A stretch of DNA of 64,000 nt from Oscillospiraceae bacterium (GTDB lineage Bacteria; Bacillota; Clostridia; Oscillospirales; CAG-272). Each line of letters opens with the position of its first letter. Position 1 is the first letter of the stretch. The position numbers and the translations under genes are program-made. Location of the stretch: the NCBI GenBank assembly GCA_015064445.1, contig SVSE01000001.1, positions 213,789 to 277,788 of the forward strand, written 5' to 3'. The notes below the pieces were generated by a model. That model ran no database searches, was not told the DNA's origin, and saw only the letters and a program-made list of their open reading frames with translations. Shown in pieces: positions 18,713-26,986 of the stretch.

Positions 18713-20617
18713 ATGTTTGGAGGTCCTCCACCATTCAAAAAGTTCGATAATGGTCTTAAAAAGCCTAAATCAATAAAGGAAGTTCCTTCTTATCTTGGTA
18801 AGCTGATCGGTGGATTCTTTTCAAGATATGCTTACATATTTAAGCTGGTTTGGGAAACGAGTCCCCTTATTCTCTTTGCGATGGCGTTTTCATCACTTTT
18901 TAACGGTGTTACGCCCGTTTTAGGTGCGTTTGTATCGGCTGAGCTTATAAATTCTCTTGTTGACCTTTATCACGGACTTGATGTGAAATCCGATGTCTTG
19001 TTTTGGATTTCAATGCAATTTGGTTATTTGGTAATACAAGGAATAGTTTCGACTCTTTACAATGCTATCATTAGAATTTTAAGCGAAAAGGTTGTTAATC
19101 ATATAAAGGTAAAAATAATAACTAAATCAAAGGACATTGATTTGGCTCAATTTGATCTTCCCGAATTTTATGAAAAGCTCGAGAATGCGTCAAGAGAGGC
19201 TGGCTTCCGTCCTGTACAGATTTTGAGTTCTACCTTTAGCATGCTAAGCAACATTATTAGTGTAATTTCATTTATCACTGTTCTCTGCGTTTTAGACTGG
19301 AGAGCTCCTCTTTTGATAATTGTCTTTGCATTGCCTGCTGCGATTATCAAATTTGTTTACGGTAGAAAGAATTTCCTATATATGCGCCGTCATTCCAAGG
19401 AAAGGCGACTTATGGAATACTATTCCTCTGTTATGACAAACAAGGACATTGTAAAAGAGGTTCGTCTCTTCAATTTGTCCGATATCTTCATTGATAAGTT
19501 CCAAAACACCTTTAAGAGATACTACAAGGGCATGAAGCGCCTTGTTATACGCGAAAATATTTGGCATATCATAATTACAATCGTAACAGCTGCTGTAAAT
19601 GCTCTTTTATTCTTGTATATTGCCTTAAATGTTTCGCCGAACGGGCTTACAGTCGGAGATTTTTCACTCTATTCAGGCTCTCTTAACTCAATTATAGGCT
19701 GTGTAGGCACGCTTGTTTCGACTACTGCTACTATTTATGAGGGCACGCTTTTTATAGACAATATGATTGCCTTTAATAAGGTAGAAAGAAAAATTACTCC
19801 TATTTTGGACGAGCCTGCCTCAGTACAAAGACATACACCTCACACAATCGAATTCAAAAATGTATATTTCGCTTATCCTGGCTCTGAAAAATATGTTCTT
19901 AAAAACATAAATTTTAAGCTCAATGGTGGGGATACAGCTGTTTTAGTAGGTCTTAACGGTGCTGGAAAAACAACGCTTATTAAGCTTCTTACAAGGCTAT
20001 ATGATCCAAGCGAGGGTGTTATTCTTCTTGATGGTAGAGATATTCGCGAATATGACCTTGACGAGCTATACTCTATTTACGGAATAATCTTTCAAGACTT
20101 TGGTAAATATGCAGTTCAGGCAAGTGAAAATATTTGCTTTGGAGATACTGATAAGGGCTACAACGAGGAAGATATGGTTCGTGCAGCAATTCAAAGTGGA
20201 GCAAACGATTTTATAGAACAGCTTCCTAAAAAATACGACACATACCTTTCAAAGTTCTTTGAGGATGACGGTACTGAGCTTTCTATTGGTCAATGGCAAA
20301 AGCTTGCTGTTGCAAGAGCCTTTTATTCGGATTCTGATATATTGATTCTTGATGAGCCAACTGCATCTCTCGATGCGCTTGCAGAACAACAAATTTTCAA
20401 TGAAATTGACTCACTACGAGAGAATATGACTACCATTTTCGTTTCCCATAGATTATCAAGTGCTACAAGAGCTGATGTAATTATAGTTCTTGAAATGGGC
20501 GAAATTGTTGAAATGGGAAATCACAATGAGCTTATGGCTTTAAATGGCAAATATCACGAGCTATTCTCTGCACAAGCTGAAAGATATATCAATTATCTTG
20601 ACAAGAATGATAAATAA
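18713..20617 (+). CDS. Half-size ABC exporter (permease-ATPase fusion)
   Basis: A 634-residue type IV ABC exporter with an N-terminal six-helix domain (roughly residues 30-340) and a C-terminal ATPase. Walker A is GLNGAGKTTL near residue 415, the signature motif LSIGQWQKLAVARA near residue 522, and Walker B ILILDEPTASLDA near residue 545. The GQWQK form is shared with exporters of lantibiotic-like peptides, but no peptidase C39 domain or precursor gene is seen. It probably acts as a homodimer; the substrate is unknown. The ATG was chosen for the AAAGGAG site seven bases upstream. It is divergent from spoIIGA and has its own promoter and terminator. Confidence 0.9.
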   Translation: MFGGPPPFKKFDNGLKKPKSIKEVPSYLGKLIGGFFSRYAYIFKLVWETSPLILFAMAFSSLFNGVTPVLGAFVSAELINSLVDLYHGLDVKSDVLFWISMQFGYLVIQGIVSTLYNAIIRILSEKVVNHIKVKIITKSKDIDLAQFDLPEFYEKLENASREAGFRPVQILSSTFSMLSNIISVISFITVLCVLDWRAPLLIIVFALPAAIIKFVYGRKNFLYMRRHSKERRLMEYYSSVMTNKDIVKEVRLFNLSDIFIDKFQNTFKRYYKGMKRLVIRENIWHIIITIVTAAVNALLFLYIALNVSPNGLTVGDFSLYSGSLNSIIGCVGTLVSTTATIYEGTLFIDNMIAFNKVERKITPILDEPASVQRHTPHTIEFKNVYFAYPGSEKYVLKNINFKLNGGDTAVLVGLNGAGKTTLIKLLTRLYDPSEGVILLDGRDIREYDLDELYSIYGIIFQDFGKYAVQASENICFGDTDKGYNEEDMVRAAIQSGANDFIEQLPKKYDTYLSKFFEDDGTELSIGQWQKLAVARAFYSDSDILILDEPTASLDALAEQQIFNEIDSLRENMTTIFVSHRLSSATRADVIIVLEMGEIVEMGNHNELMALNGKYHELFSAQAERYINYLDKNDK

Positions 20618-20623
20618 AACAAA

Positions 20624-20650
20624 AAATTCAGGCGCAATGCCTGAATTTTT
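20624..20650. terminator. Shared terminator of the ABC exporter and the convergent regulator gene
   Basis: Ten-base stem AAATTCAGGC/GCCTGAATTT with loop GCAAT, flanked by A and T runs so that it can act on both strands. Confidence 0.85.
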
Positions 20651-20653
20651 TTA

Positions 20654-21295
20654 TTATTCTATGGAATTTGTAACTACATTTCTTTCATCATTTATTAGAT
20701 ATCCGTATGATGTGCGTAATATAAGGGGCTTTCTATAATTATTCCTGCATTTTCCGTTTATGTATGACACATATTTTGAAATGGATGATGGAGAAATCTT
20801 CAAGGCTGTATATTCAATAATTTCCTCATCGGTAAAGGTTTTCTTGGGATTATATGCTAAAAATCTCGCTATTTTATATTCGGTCTTAGTAAGAAAAAGG
20901 CGCTTGCGTGCATAATAAATGTCTTGGTCTTCTTCATCAACAAGGGCATTTCCAACAAAATCCTGTTTCAAATTATATCCATACTCATTTTTTATTATTT
21001 TTCGCACCATTTCAGGCGTTACAATACAATTATCTGATATAATAATTCTTCTAAAATTTTCCGATTTTGGTGGTTCTCTTTTCAAAAGCGAGGCGACAAT
21101 CGTGCCTTGTGATTTAAGACTTCTTGTATAATAATCTATTTCACTTGCCTTTGGCATCACAAATATAGTTAAAAGGGGCTTAGTAAGATATTCCCAGTTT
21201 TCGTAATTCTCTATTTTAAAGGATATTTCCGTACCACGAAGCGATCTTTTTATTTCTTTTATGCGAAATTCGTTATCATCAAAAATAAGTACCAT
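20654..21295 (-). CDS. Response-regulator-like protein with degenerate receiver and winged-helix domain
   Basis: The 213-residue protein ends in an OmpR/PhoB-like winged helix (about residues 130-210): LTKTEYKIARFLAYNPKKTF, then SISKYVSYINGKCR and a terminal beta wing. The N-terminal 115 residues look like a receiver (MVLIFDDNEFRI at the start, LLTIFVMPKA at the phospho-site strand), but the acceptor Asp is replaced by a hydrophobic residue. No kinase gene lies nearby. It is therefore probably not phosphorylated and may work as a constitutive or ligand-controlled DNA-binding protein. It is convergent with the ABC exporter and divergent from the DUF4830 gene; its target is unknown. Confidence 0.75.
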   Translation of the reverse strand: MVLIFDDNEFRIKEIKRSLRGTEISFKIENYENWEYLTKPLLTIFVMPKASEIDYYTRSLKSQGTIVASLLKREPPKSENFRRIIISDNCIVTPEMVRKIIKNEYGYNLKQDFVGNALVDEEDQDIYYARKRLFLTKTEYKIARFLAYNPKKTFTDEEIIEYTALKISPSSISKYVSYINGKCRNNYRKPLILRTSYGYLINDERNVVTNSIE

Positions 21296-21372
21296 TTTTC
21301 ACCTTTTGTAATAAATTCCGAAAATGCAAAATAGTATATAGTAAAAACTAAAATGCACCAAGGAGATTTAAA

Positions 21373-21861
21373 ATGTTTGTTTATTCGTTTAAGGCATCTA
21401 CCTTAAAATTTTTCGGAGTTATTGGAATAAGCGTTGTTTTGCTTATAGCCCTTGTATTTTTAATCCCTACATATTCAAAGGACACAACTGCTGAAATTGC
21501 GCTTTTTAATGAAAATATATCCTTTGACAAGGTAAAGGGGGCATCTGATGTAAGGGATTTTCTTTCTCAATACGGTTGGAAGGTTGAGGAAGCGCCTGTT
21601 GAGGAATGCGAAATAACGATTCCAAAGGAATTTGATAAGGTAATGACCTCGTACAATGAAATTCAAAAGCAACAAGGACTTGACCTTTCAAAATATGCCA
21701 AAAAAAGCGCTAAAAGATATACATACAAGGTGACAAACTATCCTGAATATAACGGAACCGTGTATGCAAATGTTATAGTCTATAGAGATAAGGTAATAGC
21801 AGGAGATATATGCTCTGCCGATGCGAGAGGGTTCATCCACACTCTTCCTATGCCAAAATAA
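21373..21861 (+). CDS. DUF4830-type membrane-anchored protein
   Basis: A 162-residue protein with one N-terminal membrane helix (residues 14-33) and an exported C-terminal domain. The segment FLSQYGWKVEEAP and the later IPKEFDKVMTSYNEIQKQQG, KRYTYKVTNYP and VIAGDIC resemble the DUF4830 domain seen in Clostridia, whose role is unknown. An AGGAG ribosome site precedes the ATG. It lies just upstream of the spoIIIA operon but is separated from it by a terminator. Confidence 0.7.
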   Translation: MFVYSFKASTLKFFGVIGISVVLLIALVFLIPTYSKDTTAEIALFNENISFDKVKGASDVRDFLSQYGWKVEEAPVEECEITIPKEFDKVMTSYNEIQKQQGLDLSKYAKKSAKRYTYKVTNYPEYNGTVYANVIVYRDKVIAGDICSADARGFIHTLPMPK

Positions 21862-21879
21862 TTTTATCATAAAATTTTT

Positions 21880-21914
21880 AAAAAGCAAGGTTTTTCCTTG
21901 CTTTTGTTCTTTTT
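21880..21914 (+). terminator. Terminator of the DUF4830 gene
   Basis: Ten-base stem AAAAGCAAGG/CCTTGCTTTT with loop TTTTT, followed by a T-rich run, between the DUF4830 stop and spoIIIAA. Confidence 0.85.
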
Positions 21915-21957
21915 ATCTAATTTTTTGAATATGCTTGTACAGGTTGGAGGTGAATAT

Positions 21958-22881
21958 ATGCGATATCAAATGATTTTTGAGAAAAAGCTCGACGAGGTTC
22001 TGTCATATACTCTAAAAAAGCTTCCCCGTTGGCTTGGGACAAGTATTACCGAGGCTGTCGAGAAAAACAATTTATCATGCATCAATGAAATTCGCCTACA
22101 TAGTAATTCTTTTGTAACCTTTATTGCCGATTCAAGAAATATAAAGACAGATATAACTCTTACTCAAAACGATATAAATGAAATTATAGATATGATTTGC
22201 GAGGGCTCATTATACGCGCATTTTGACACAATTAAAGAGGGATATATAAGCATAGGAAAAGGAATAAGAGCTGGAATTTGTGGGCGTGCAAGCGTTGAAA
22301 ATGGCAGTATATGTGGTGTTAGCGAAATAACCTCCATAAACATTCGACTTCCAAAAAGGATTTTTCATAGTGCTGACTATCTTTTTAACCTTTTAAAGGA
22401 AAATGATTTTTCCAACTCCGTTATTCTCTATTCTCGACCTGGTGTTGGCAAAACAACAATTTTAAGAGAGCTTATTTATAAGCTTTCAGAAGAAAATCCT
22501 CCGCCAAGGCACGCAGTTATTGATACTCGCGAGGAAATTACTCCTTTTATGAGGGGCGAGCTTATAAACTCCGATATTTTTATTTCCTATCCCAAAGGGA
22601 TAGCAATAGAAATAGCAACCAAGAGTATGACCCCAGAATTAATAATTTGTGATGAAATTTCCTCTGAAAATGAGGCTATTGCTGTTTTAAAATCCTCGAA
22701 CTCTGGCGTCAAGCTTATTGCCAGCGCACACGCAGATTCGTTTGAGGAGCTCTGCTCTAAGGAAATATTAAAGGAGCTATTTTCACATAATGTTTTTGAC
22801 TATGCGCTTGGTGTTAAGCGAAATGCAGGCTCGAAAAAATATGATTTTACATTAAACTCATTTCACGAGGCAGACAAATGA
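21958..22881 (+). CDS. spoIIIAA: Stage III sporulation protein AA (secretion-type ATPase)
   Basis: SpoIIIAA is the ATPase of the SpoIIIA-SpoIIQ channel that links mother cell and forespore. Walker A is SRPGVGKTTILREL near residue 160 and the Walker B-like ELIICDEIS near residue 225, with an Arg-rich stretch between, as in type II/IV secretion ATPases. The start at 21958 was chosen for the GGAGGTG site; it gives 307 residues, the usual size. It heads an eight-gene operon; its stop overlaps the spoIIIAB start by four bases. I found no convincing SigE promoter by eye. Confidence 0.95.
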   Translation: MRYQMIFEKKLDEVLSYTLKKLPRWLGTSITEAVEKNNLSCINEIRLHSNSFVTFIADSRNIKTDITLTQNDINEIIDMICEGSLYAHFDTIKEGYISIGKGIRAGICGRASVENGSICGVSEITSINIRLPKRIFHSADYLFNLLKENDFSNSVILYSRPGVGKTTILRELIYKLSEENPPPRHAVIDTREEITPFMRGELINSDIFISYPKGIAIEIATKSMTPELIICDEISSENEAIAVLKSSNSGVKLIASAHADSFEELCSKEILKELFSHNVFDYALGVKRNAGSKKYDFTLNSFHEADK

Positions 22882-23327
22882 AGATTTTAGGCGCCTTTTT
22901 GATATTAATTGCTTCTATTTGCTCCTGTATTATATATGAGAAAAATGAAAAATGCAAGATCTCTTCAGCGAAGGAAATTTGCGAATTTATACGCTATATA
23001 AGATCTCAAATTGAGCATTTTTCCACTCCGATAAACAAAATTTTCGCCTCATATACAGAAAAAAGTGTTCTTGTGGATCACCTTTGTAAAAAAGAGCTTG
23101 ATTTAGCTAAAAAATCACTCGAAAAGGATGATTTCAAGACTGTTAGCGACTTTTTTAATTCTCTTGGCAAGGGCTTAAAGGATGATGAAGCATCACTCTG
23201 TTCTTATTCTATTGAAACACTTGAAAATAGCATATCAAAAAAGGAAAAGGATTATCCCAACAAAATAAAGGTTTTTCGCGCTATGGCTTTGTTCTTTGGC
23301 TTTTGCGTTGTAATTTTACTAATATAA
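22878..23327 (+). CDS. spoIIIAB: Stage III sporulation protein AB
   Basis: A 149-residue protein related to the GspF/PilC inner-membrane platform of type II secretion. It has a membrane helix at each end, with an all-helical cytoplasmic core containing EICEFIRYIRSQIEHF. It is translationally coupled to spoIIIAA by an ATGA overlap. The family is weakly conserved, so position in the operon contributes much to the call. Confidence 0.9.
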   Translation: MKILGAFLILIASICSCIIYEKNEKCKISSAKEICEFIRYIRSQIEHFSTPINKIFASYTEKSVLVDHLCKKELDLAKKSLEKDDFKTVSDFFNSLGKGLKDDEASLCSYSIETLENSISKKEKDYPNKIKVFRAMALFFGFCVVILLI

Positions 23328-23335
23328 GGTGTTAA

Positions 23336-23530
23336 ATGGATATTTCATTGATTTTAAAAATAACGGGAATAGGAATTTTAATATCTGTTGCCTGTCAAAT
23401 TCTTTCAAAAAGTGGGCGTGATGAGCAAGCCACTCTTTTGTCAATCGGTGGCATAATTATGGTTATGCTACTTATAATAAGCGAAATCGAAGCGCTATTT
23501 CAAGCGCTTTCGCGCGTTTTTGGTATTTGA
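23336..23530 (+). CDS. spoIIIAC: Stage III sporulation protein AC
   Basis: A 64-residue protein with two membrane helices and the conserved central turn LSKSGRDEQATLLSIGG, typical of SpoIIIAC. It is a subunit of the membrane part of the SpoIIIA complex. It lies between AB and AD in the invariant operon order. Confidence 0.94.
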   Translation: MDISLILKITGIGILISVACQILSKSGRDEQATLLSIGGIIMVMLLIISEIEALFQALSRVFGI

Positions 23531-23531
23531 T

Positions 23532-23915
23532 ATGGACTCCATAAAGATATGTGGGATCGTTATTTGTTCACTTTGCGTGCTTTTAATGTTTAAAAATTTG
23601 CGCTCAGAATATTCTCTTTTTATTCGCATTATTCTCACTCTTGGAGTCAGCCTTGTGACAACTGTGCTAATTTATCCTATTTTGACATACATAATTGAAA
23701 TTTCATCAGGGACTGCTCTGGAAAAATATTTGCCATCGCTTGTTAAAGCGTTAGGAATAGCAATTTCCGTGCAAATAACTGCTGACATTTGTAAGGATGC
23801 AGGAGAGGAAGCGATTGCATCAAGAATTTATTTGTTTGGACAAGCAGAAATTTTAATAATTTCTATTCCCATAATGAAAAATCTGCTTTCTCTTTGTGGA
23901 GATATCATAAAATGA
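23532..23915 (+). CDS. spoIIIAD: Stage III sporulation protein AD
   Basis: A 127-residue membrane protein with about four helices, related to SpoIIIAC in its second half (ITADICKDAGEEAIASR). The ATG at 23532 starts one base after the spoIIIAC stop and gives the family N-terminus; a TTG at 23520 lies inside AC. Its stop overlaps the AE start. Confidence 0.93.
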   Translation: MDSIKICGIVICSLCVLLMFKNLRSEYSLFIRIILTLGVSLVTTVLIYPILTYIIEISSGTALEKYLPSLVKALGIAISVQITADICKDAGEEAIASRIYLFGQAEILIISIPIMKNLLSLCGDIIK

Positions 23916-25048
23916 TGAAAAAAATTATGTTTTTGCTTATTTTTGTGCTGTTTTTTGTTCAAGTTATAAGCGCAGAGGAAAATGTACAAGGGCAAATAAA
24001 TGATTATATAAGCGACGAAATGCAAGGCTTCAAGGACTCCTTGCCTGAATATGTCACGGATTTTGTGCCAAATGAGGTTTTTGAGGGGGATTTTTCCTCC
24101 CTTACAAATGGAGAAATAAATCAGGGCACCTTTATTGACTATGTAATTGACTATATTTTATTTTTGATGCCAAGTGTTATAAAAGGATTTTCCTCTCTTT
24201 TAATTTTGGTGCTCTTGATTTCGATTTTTAATCTTTTGAAGAACTCCTTCTCCTCTGAGGGCTTAAAAAATGCATTCTCTTGCTGTGCATCACTATCTCT
24301 TTGTGTTAGTGTTTTTACTATTGTAAATGGGATTATCGATACCAGTGTCAGCTACATAACAACGCTTTGCGATACGATGAACACTTTTGCACCTGTAATG
24401 AGCGCTATGTACATTATGACAGGCTCAATTTCAAGCGCAGCTGTTTCGAACGCATCGATGATGCTATTTTTATCAATCGTTGAAAATTTTATTGTTATAG
24501 CGCTTGCTCCGATAATAAAAATATGCCTTTGCTTCTCTGTTGTTGGCTCGGTTTCTGGTGGAATCGATTTAAGCGAGGGCTCTAAAATGATTAAAAACAC
24601 TTTTACCGGGATTTGCGTGTTTATAATGTCGATTTTTTCGTTTGTAATGTCATATCAAGGAGTTTTATCGCAGAGTGCAGATACCTTGACAATGCGAACA
24701 GCAAGATTTGCTGTGGGAAATTTTATTCCGATTGTAGGAGGATTTGTTGGCGAATCGTTAAAAACGATTTCCTCAAGCCTTTCCTTTGTAAAAAGCTCCT
24801 GTGGTGTTGTCGCAATTATTGTTATTGTTCTTATTACCTTGCCGGTTATTGTTTCACTTCTCCTTTATAGGCTCTCCTTTGGAATTATATCAACGACAAC
24901 AAAAATTTTAGGTATAGGAAGCGAGGCAAAATGCTGTGATGAGGCAGGAACTCTTTGCTCATTCATTCTCGCAATTCTTTGTCTTACCTTTATAGTTTTT
25001 ATTTTTGCACTAACTATTTTTATCAAATCGTCAGGTGGTATGTCATAA
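23912..25048 (+). CDS. spoIIIAE: Stage III sporulation protein AE
   Basis: The largest membrane subunit of the SpoIIIA complex, 378 residues. A cleavable signal peptide (MMKKIMFLLIFVLFFVQV, then SAEE) is followed by a short exported segment and about seven membrane helices; TGSISSAAVSNASMMLFLSIVENF and the Gly-rich VVGSVSGGIDLSEG turn are typical. It starts with ATG in a four-base overlap with AD and ends one base into the AF start codon. Confidence 0.94.
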   Translation: MMKKIMFLLIFVLFFVQVISAEENVQGQINDYISDEMQGFKDSLPEYVTDFVPNEVFEGDFSSLTNGEINQGTFIDYVIDYILFLMPSVIKGFSSLLILVLLISIFNLLKNSFSSEGLKNAFSCCASLSLCVSVFTIVNGIIDTSVSYITTLCDTMNTFAPVMSAMYIMTGSISSAAVSNASMMLFLSIVENFIVIALAPIIKICLCFSVVGSVSGGIDLSEGSKMIKNTFTGICVFIMSIFSFVMSYQGVLSQSADTLTMRTARFAVGNFIPIVGGFVGESLKTISSSLSFVKSSCGVVAIIVIVLITLPVIVSLLLYRLSFGIISTTTKILGIGSEAKCCDEAGTLCSFILAILCLTFIVFIFALTIFIKSSGGMS

Positions 25049-25533
25049 TGAGCTATTTTTTGAATTCTATTCTTGTACTGGCGATTGCCTCGGGAATTGT
25101 AAGCTCTATTTTGTGCGGAAGTGAGGCGCTTAAAAGATATGTTTCTTATTTTTTGAGTTTGATAATGCTTGTAGTGCTTCTCACACCACTTTTTAAGATT
25201 TTTTCATCTTTTGATAGTATTAAGGAATATATAAAAGACTTCTCTCATAGCATTAAAACAGAGGAAATAATTGACAACTCAAATACTCTTATAGTGAACA
25301 CCACAAGCGAGCGTGTATGCGAGGGCATTAAGGAGCTTGTGATAGCAAAATTTGGATTTGATGAAAATGATGTTTACATAACGCTTGAGCTTGACGAGTA
25401 TGATATAAGCGCAATAAAAATACGCTGTGTAAATGTTGTTCTCACAAATAAGGCGTCCTGGTCCGATACTGACAAGGTAAAGGAATACCTTGACAAGACC
25501 GTAGGATGTCAAATAAATGTAACAAGGAGGTAA
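25048..25533 (+). CDS. spoIIIAF: Stage III sporulation protein AF
   Basis: A 161-residue protein with two N-terminal membrane helices (residues 5-25 and 32-50) and a soluble C-terminal ring-building-like domain, as in SpoIIIAF. The ATG shares one base with the AE stop codon (TAATG), so the two are coupled. An upstream in-frame start lies within AE and is not needed. Confidence 0.92.
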   Translation: MSYFLNSILVLAIASGIVSSILCGSEALKRYVSYFLSLIMLVVLLTPLFKIFSSFDSIKEYIKDFSHSIKTEEIIDNSNTLIVNTTSERVCEGIKELVIAKFGFDENDVYITLELDEYDISAIKIRCVNVVLTNKASWSDTDKVKEYLDKTVGCQINVTRR

Positions 25534-25534
25534 A

Positions 25535-25936
25535 ATGCTGAAAGGAAACAAGGGTAAAATTATCATTGCTTCTCTATTTGCTTTGGGATGCATTTTGATT
25601 TTGCTTGCCTCTTTTCAGGGAAAATCAAAAAAAGAAAGCACTTATGAGGAGTATGTAAGCACGCTTGAAGAAAAGCTTGAGGACTTTTTGAAGGGCGTTG
25701 AAGGCATAAAAGAGGTTGATGTTATTATTATGCTTGATGAATACGAGGTCAAGGGCGAATCAAGCTCGGTTTTTTCCTCAAATGACACAAATCAAACGAC
25801 TATTCCTAAAATACGAGGAGTGGCAGTTGCCGTTTCAAACGGAGATAGCTATACCGTGCAGGCAAATGTAAGTGCTGTGGTGTGCAGTTATCTTGGAATT
25901 TCCTCAAACAAAGTAAAAATTGTGGCAACAAAATAG
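25535..25936 (+). CDS. spoIIIAG: Stage III sporulation protein AG
   Basis: A 133-residue protein with one N-terminal membrane helix and a ring-building motif domain that forms the large ring of the feeding tube in the intermembrane space. Family motif KIRGVAVAVSNGD is visible. It is shorter than the Bacillus protein, which has a longer insert. It lies one base after AF, behind AAGGAGG. Confidence 0.93.
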   Translation: MLKGNKGKIIIASLFALGCILILLASFQGKSKKESTYEEYVSTLEEKLEDFLKGVEGIKEVDVIIMLDEYEVKGESSSVFSSNDTNQTTIPKIRGVAVAVSNGDSYTVQANVSAVVCSYLGISSNKVKIVATK

Positions 25937-25994
25937 CATATTTTTTAAAAGGCAAAAATATAATTTAACATAATAACAATATAGGAGCAAAATT

Positions 25995-26576
25995 ATGAAA
26001 CCAGAAAATCCAAACATTCAAAAGAAACCAGGCAAAATCAAGGCTTTTTTCAAGAAAATCGGCGTTAGAAACCTCGTTGTTATTTGTGCTGTACTACTTA
26101 TCGGTGGCGCTGTAGGCATAAATTACATACTTTATTCTAAGCCTAATACAGATGAGCCAGCTGGAGATGTCGATATCGACCTTGGCGATACAAACATTCA
26201 AGATACTCTTGACAAGGATGAAAACACCTCTGATTACTTTGCACAAACAGTTTTGAGTCGTCAACAGGCTCGCGATGAGGCACTTGAGGTTTTACAGGCT
26301 GTTGCTACCAACTCCTCTGCTTTGCCTGAGGCGATAGACGCAGCACTTGCAGACATCGCACAAATTGCAAAGGATATTGATAGCGAATCAAAGATTGAAA
26401 CTCTTGTAAGAGCAAAGGGCTTTGAGGAATGTATTGCTGTAATTAGCGACGATAGCGCGACTGTTATCGTTAAAACTGATGGTCTTTTGGCAAGTGAAGT
26501 AGCTCAAATCAACGAAATCGTTTATGAGCAGTCAGGAATCCTTCCAACAGGTCTTAAAATTATTGAAAAGAAATAA
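25995..26576 (+). CDS. spoIIIAH: Stage III sporulation protein AH
   Basis: SpoIIIAH spans the outer forespore membrane and pairs with SpoIIQ or its clostridial substitute across the intermembrane space. The 193-residue protein has a basic cytoplasmic N-terminus, a membrane helix at residues 27-48, an acidic linker and a YscJ-like ring-building domain whose core is SRQQARDEALEVL through VVEQSGILPTGLKII. A 58-base gap separates it from AG and holds an AT-rich stretch that could be a secondary promoter. It is the last gene of the operon. Confidence 0.94.
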   Translation: MKPENPNIQKKPGKIKAFFKKIGVRNLVVICAVLLIGGAVGINYILYSKPNTDEPAGDVDIDLGDTNIQDTLDKDENTSDYFAQTVLSRQQARDEALEVLQAVATNSSALPEAIDAALADIAQIAKDIDSESKIETLVRAKGFEECIAVISDDSATVIVKTDGLLASEVAQINEIVYEQSGILPTGLKIIEKK

Positions 26577-26581
26577 TTATA

Positions 26582-26607
26582 AAATCCCGATTAACTCGGG
26601 ATTTTTC
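26582..26607 (+). terminator. Terminator of the spoIIIA operon
   Basis: Nine-base stem AAATCCCGA/TCGGGATTT with loop TTAAC, then a T run, five bases after the spoIIIAH stop. Confidence 0.85.
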
Positions 26608-26623
26608 ATTTAGAAGTTTTGTC

Positions 26624-26652
26624 TTGACAAAGATGAAAAAATATAGTAAAAT
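26624..26652 (+). promoter_or_regulatory. Consensus SigA promoter for the 89-residue protein gene
   Basis: TTGACA (26624-26629), 17-base spacer, TAAAAT (26647-26652), 33 bases before the ATG. Confidence 0.85.
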
Positions 26653-26685
26653 GAATTGAATGATTTTTTGGAAGGTGATAATATT

Positions 26686-26955
26686 ATGGAGCTTAAGAAT
26701 AAAAACTATGTTGAATACAAGGGCAAGCCACTTGTAAGAGAAGGCGATACTCTCTATTACGGCTTTGTAAACGATCCATATATTTTGAGAATTGATATCT
26801 TTATGAAGGACACAAATGGAGATCCTACAATGGTTTTCGGTACTATTTGTCCAACTAATGATACTAATAAGGTTATCAAGCAGCTTAACAAGGCTGGTCT
26901 TTACGAGGCGCTTGACATTGGTGCTGAATGGCTTGAACAGTATAACAAGGAATAA
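26686..26955 (+). CDS. Small conserved-looking hypothetical protein (89 aa)
   Basis: I do not recognise this protein. It is soluble, acidic and apparently of mixed alpha/beta fold: a beta-rich N-terminal half (YVEYKGKPLVREGDTLYYGF) and a helical C-terminal half ending ALDIGAEWLEQYNKE. The start was placed at the ATG preceded by GGAAGGTGAT. It is a complete single-gene unit with a near-perfect SigA promoter and a strong terminator, which argues for abundant expression. It lies between the spoIIIA operon and a convergent marR gene. Confidence 0.8.
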   Translation: MELKNKNYVEYKGKPLVREGDTLYYGFVNDPYILRIDIFMKDTNGDPTMVFGTICPTNDTNKVIKQLNKAGLYEALDIGAEWLEQYNKE

Positions 26956-26956
26956 G

Positions 26957-26986
26957 AAAAAACCACCAAAATGGTGGTTTTTTAAT
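26957..26986. terminator. Shared terminator of the 89-residue gene and marR
   Basis: Ten-base stem AAAACCACCA/TGGTGGTTTT with loop AAA, with A and T runs on both sides; it serves both convergent genes and overlaps the marR stop codon. Confidence 0.85.

Noticed and set aside
21915..21957. SigE promoter for spoIIIAA
   Set aside because: I looked for the SigE -10 and -35 patterns between the terminator and the gene and found no convincing pair.
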